From NCBI GenBank assembly GCA_016204585.1, contig JACQKH010000074.1:1-34284 (forward strand): DNA of 34,284 nucleotides, in the 5' to 3' direction. Every line of letters starts with the position of its first letter. Positions within the stretch are counted from its first letter, which is position 1. The notes below the pieces were generated by a model. It was not told the origin of the DNA. It did not search any database and saw only the letters and a list, made by a program, of their open reading frames with translations. Positions 33,758 to 34,284 of this stretch are shown piece after piece. This DNA is from Candidatus Kerfeldbacteria bacterium. Lineage in GTDB: Bacteria > Patescibacteriota > Patescibacteriia > SBBC01. A program made the position numbers and the translations under genes.

Positions 33758-34183
33758 TTAGAAACTATTTTCAAACTCACCCTCTTTACAGAGTGAGTTA
33801 CGCATCAAGATAGTGAGCCCAAAACTCCCATTAATATTTGTTGGGTAGTTCTCGTCACACTGGGTGTCACTCTTTGGCTTGTCGTCTTTGTACCTTATCA
33901 TGCACTTGTCGCCCTCCTCATCATAGCGCCAACCTCTCACATTATTCCATTTGTCACTCTCAGTTTTATAGATATCCAAACAATCAGATTTGCGTTGTGC
34001 GACGAACTCTTTGTTATCCTGTTCTGACTTGGCCTCTTCTGCTCGGTGCTTTTCTTGAAGGTCCAGTTGCTGCTGTCTTTCAATGGATTGCTGTTTATTT
34101 ATTTGGATTGCATAAAACGACCCGCCGATGATTAGGCTAGCAAGAACAATTGCAATTGGTAGAAATGATTTACCCAATGTCAT
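33758..34183 (-). CDS. hypothetical protein with N-terminal TM anchor and charged coiled-coil stalk
   Basis: 141 aa MTLGKSFLPIAIVLASLIIGGSFYAIQINKQQSIERQQQLDLQEKHRAEEAKSEQ..., Cys-containing C-terminal domain. Confidence 0.6.
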   Translation of the reverse strand: MTLGKSFLPIAIVLASLIIGGSFYAIQINKQQSIERQQQLDLQEKHRAEEAKSEQDNKEFVAQRKSDCLDIYKTESDKWNNVRGWRYDEEGDKCMIRYKDDKPKSDTQCDENYPTNINGSFGLTILMRNSLCKEGEFENSF

Positions 34184-34227
34184 AAATGTGATGTCAAGGT
34201 GGGTTAACGCTCGCGACGCGAGACTTT

Positions 34228-34284
34228 TGGTGGGTCGCCTGGGATTCGAACCCAGAACTCTCAGCTTAAAAGGCTGATACTCTA
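34228..34284 (-). tRNA. tRNA-Lys (UUU anticodon), 5' end beyond window, CCA encoded
   Basis: Reverse complement: TCAGC CTTTTAA GCTGA anticodon arm, CTGGG TTCGAAT CCCAG T-arm, GCGACCC ACCA 3' end. Confidence 0.93.

Noticed and set aside
1-34284. CRISPR array
   Set aside because: No regularly spaced direct repeats seen; the only clustered repeats (5079-5247) are mixed-orientation and irregularly spaced.
34228-34284. att-type direct repeat of the tRNA-Lys 3' end
   Set aside because: I could not find a second copy of GCCTGGGATTCGAACCCAG in the window, so an integrated element boundary is not demonstrated.

Overview
All supported genes lie on the minus strand except one small gene in the middle. 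The gene content (DUF4012 protein, PduL/AckA, KorAB, compact overlapping operons, DGR) resembles a CPR/Patescibacteria-type genome; this lineage call is inference. Reading from 1 upward: an envelope polysaccharide locus (DUF4012 protein, GT4, Wzz-like, GT4, polyprenyl glycosylphosphotransferase); the RNase P RNA gene; a complete diversity-generating retroelement (DGR); a long operon-like block of RNase HI, recJ, korB, korA, ackA, pduL, two tandem gpmI, eno, pgk and an NDH-2-like oxidoreductase (listed by coordinate; transcription runs the other way); membrane and metal-transport genes (GT39/PMT-like, DUF2238-like, P-type ATPase, Nramp-like); and a lower-GC accessory tail (DUF1801-like, CYTH, small coiled-coil protein, lone P-loop ATPase, small membrane protein) ending in a truncated tRNA-Lys. 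The main discovery is the DGR. A DGR-type reverse transcriptase, an Avd-like four-helix-bundle gene, a template repeat (TR 8881-9010) and a variable repeat (VR 9398-9527) at the 3' end of a target gene are all present. I aligned TR and VR base by base: 130 bp, no indels, 15 mismatches, all 15 at TR adenines (sense strand), none at the 98 non-adenine positions. The architecture is unusual: avd is antisense between TR and RT, starts 4 bp from the divergent RT start, contains an 11-C homopolymer, and its annotated frame runs antisense into the TR.
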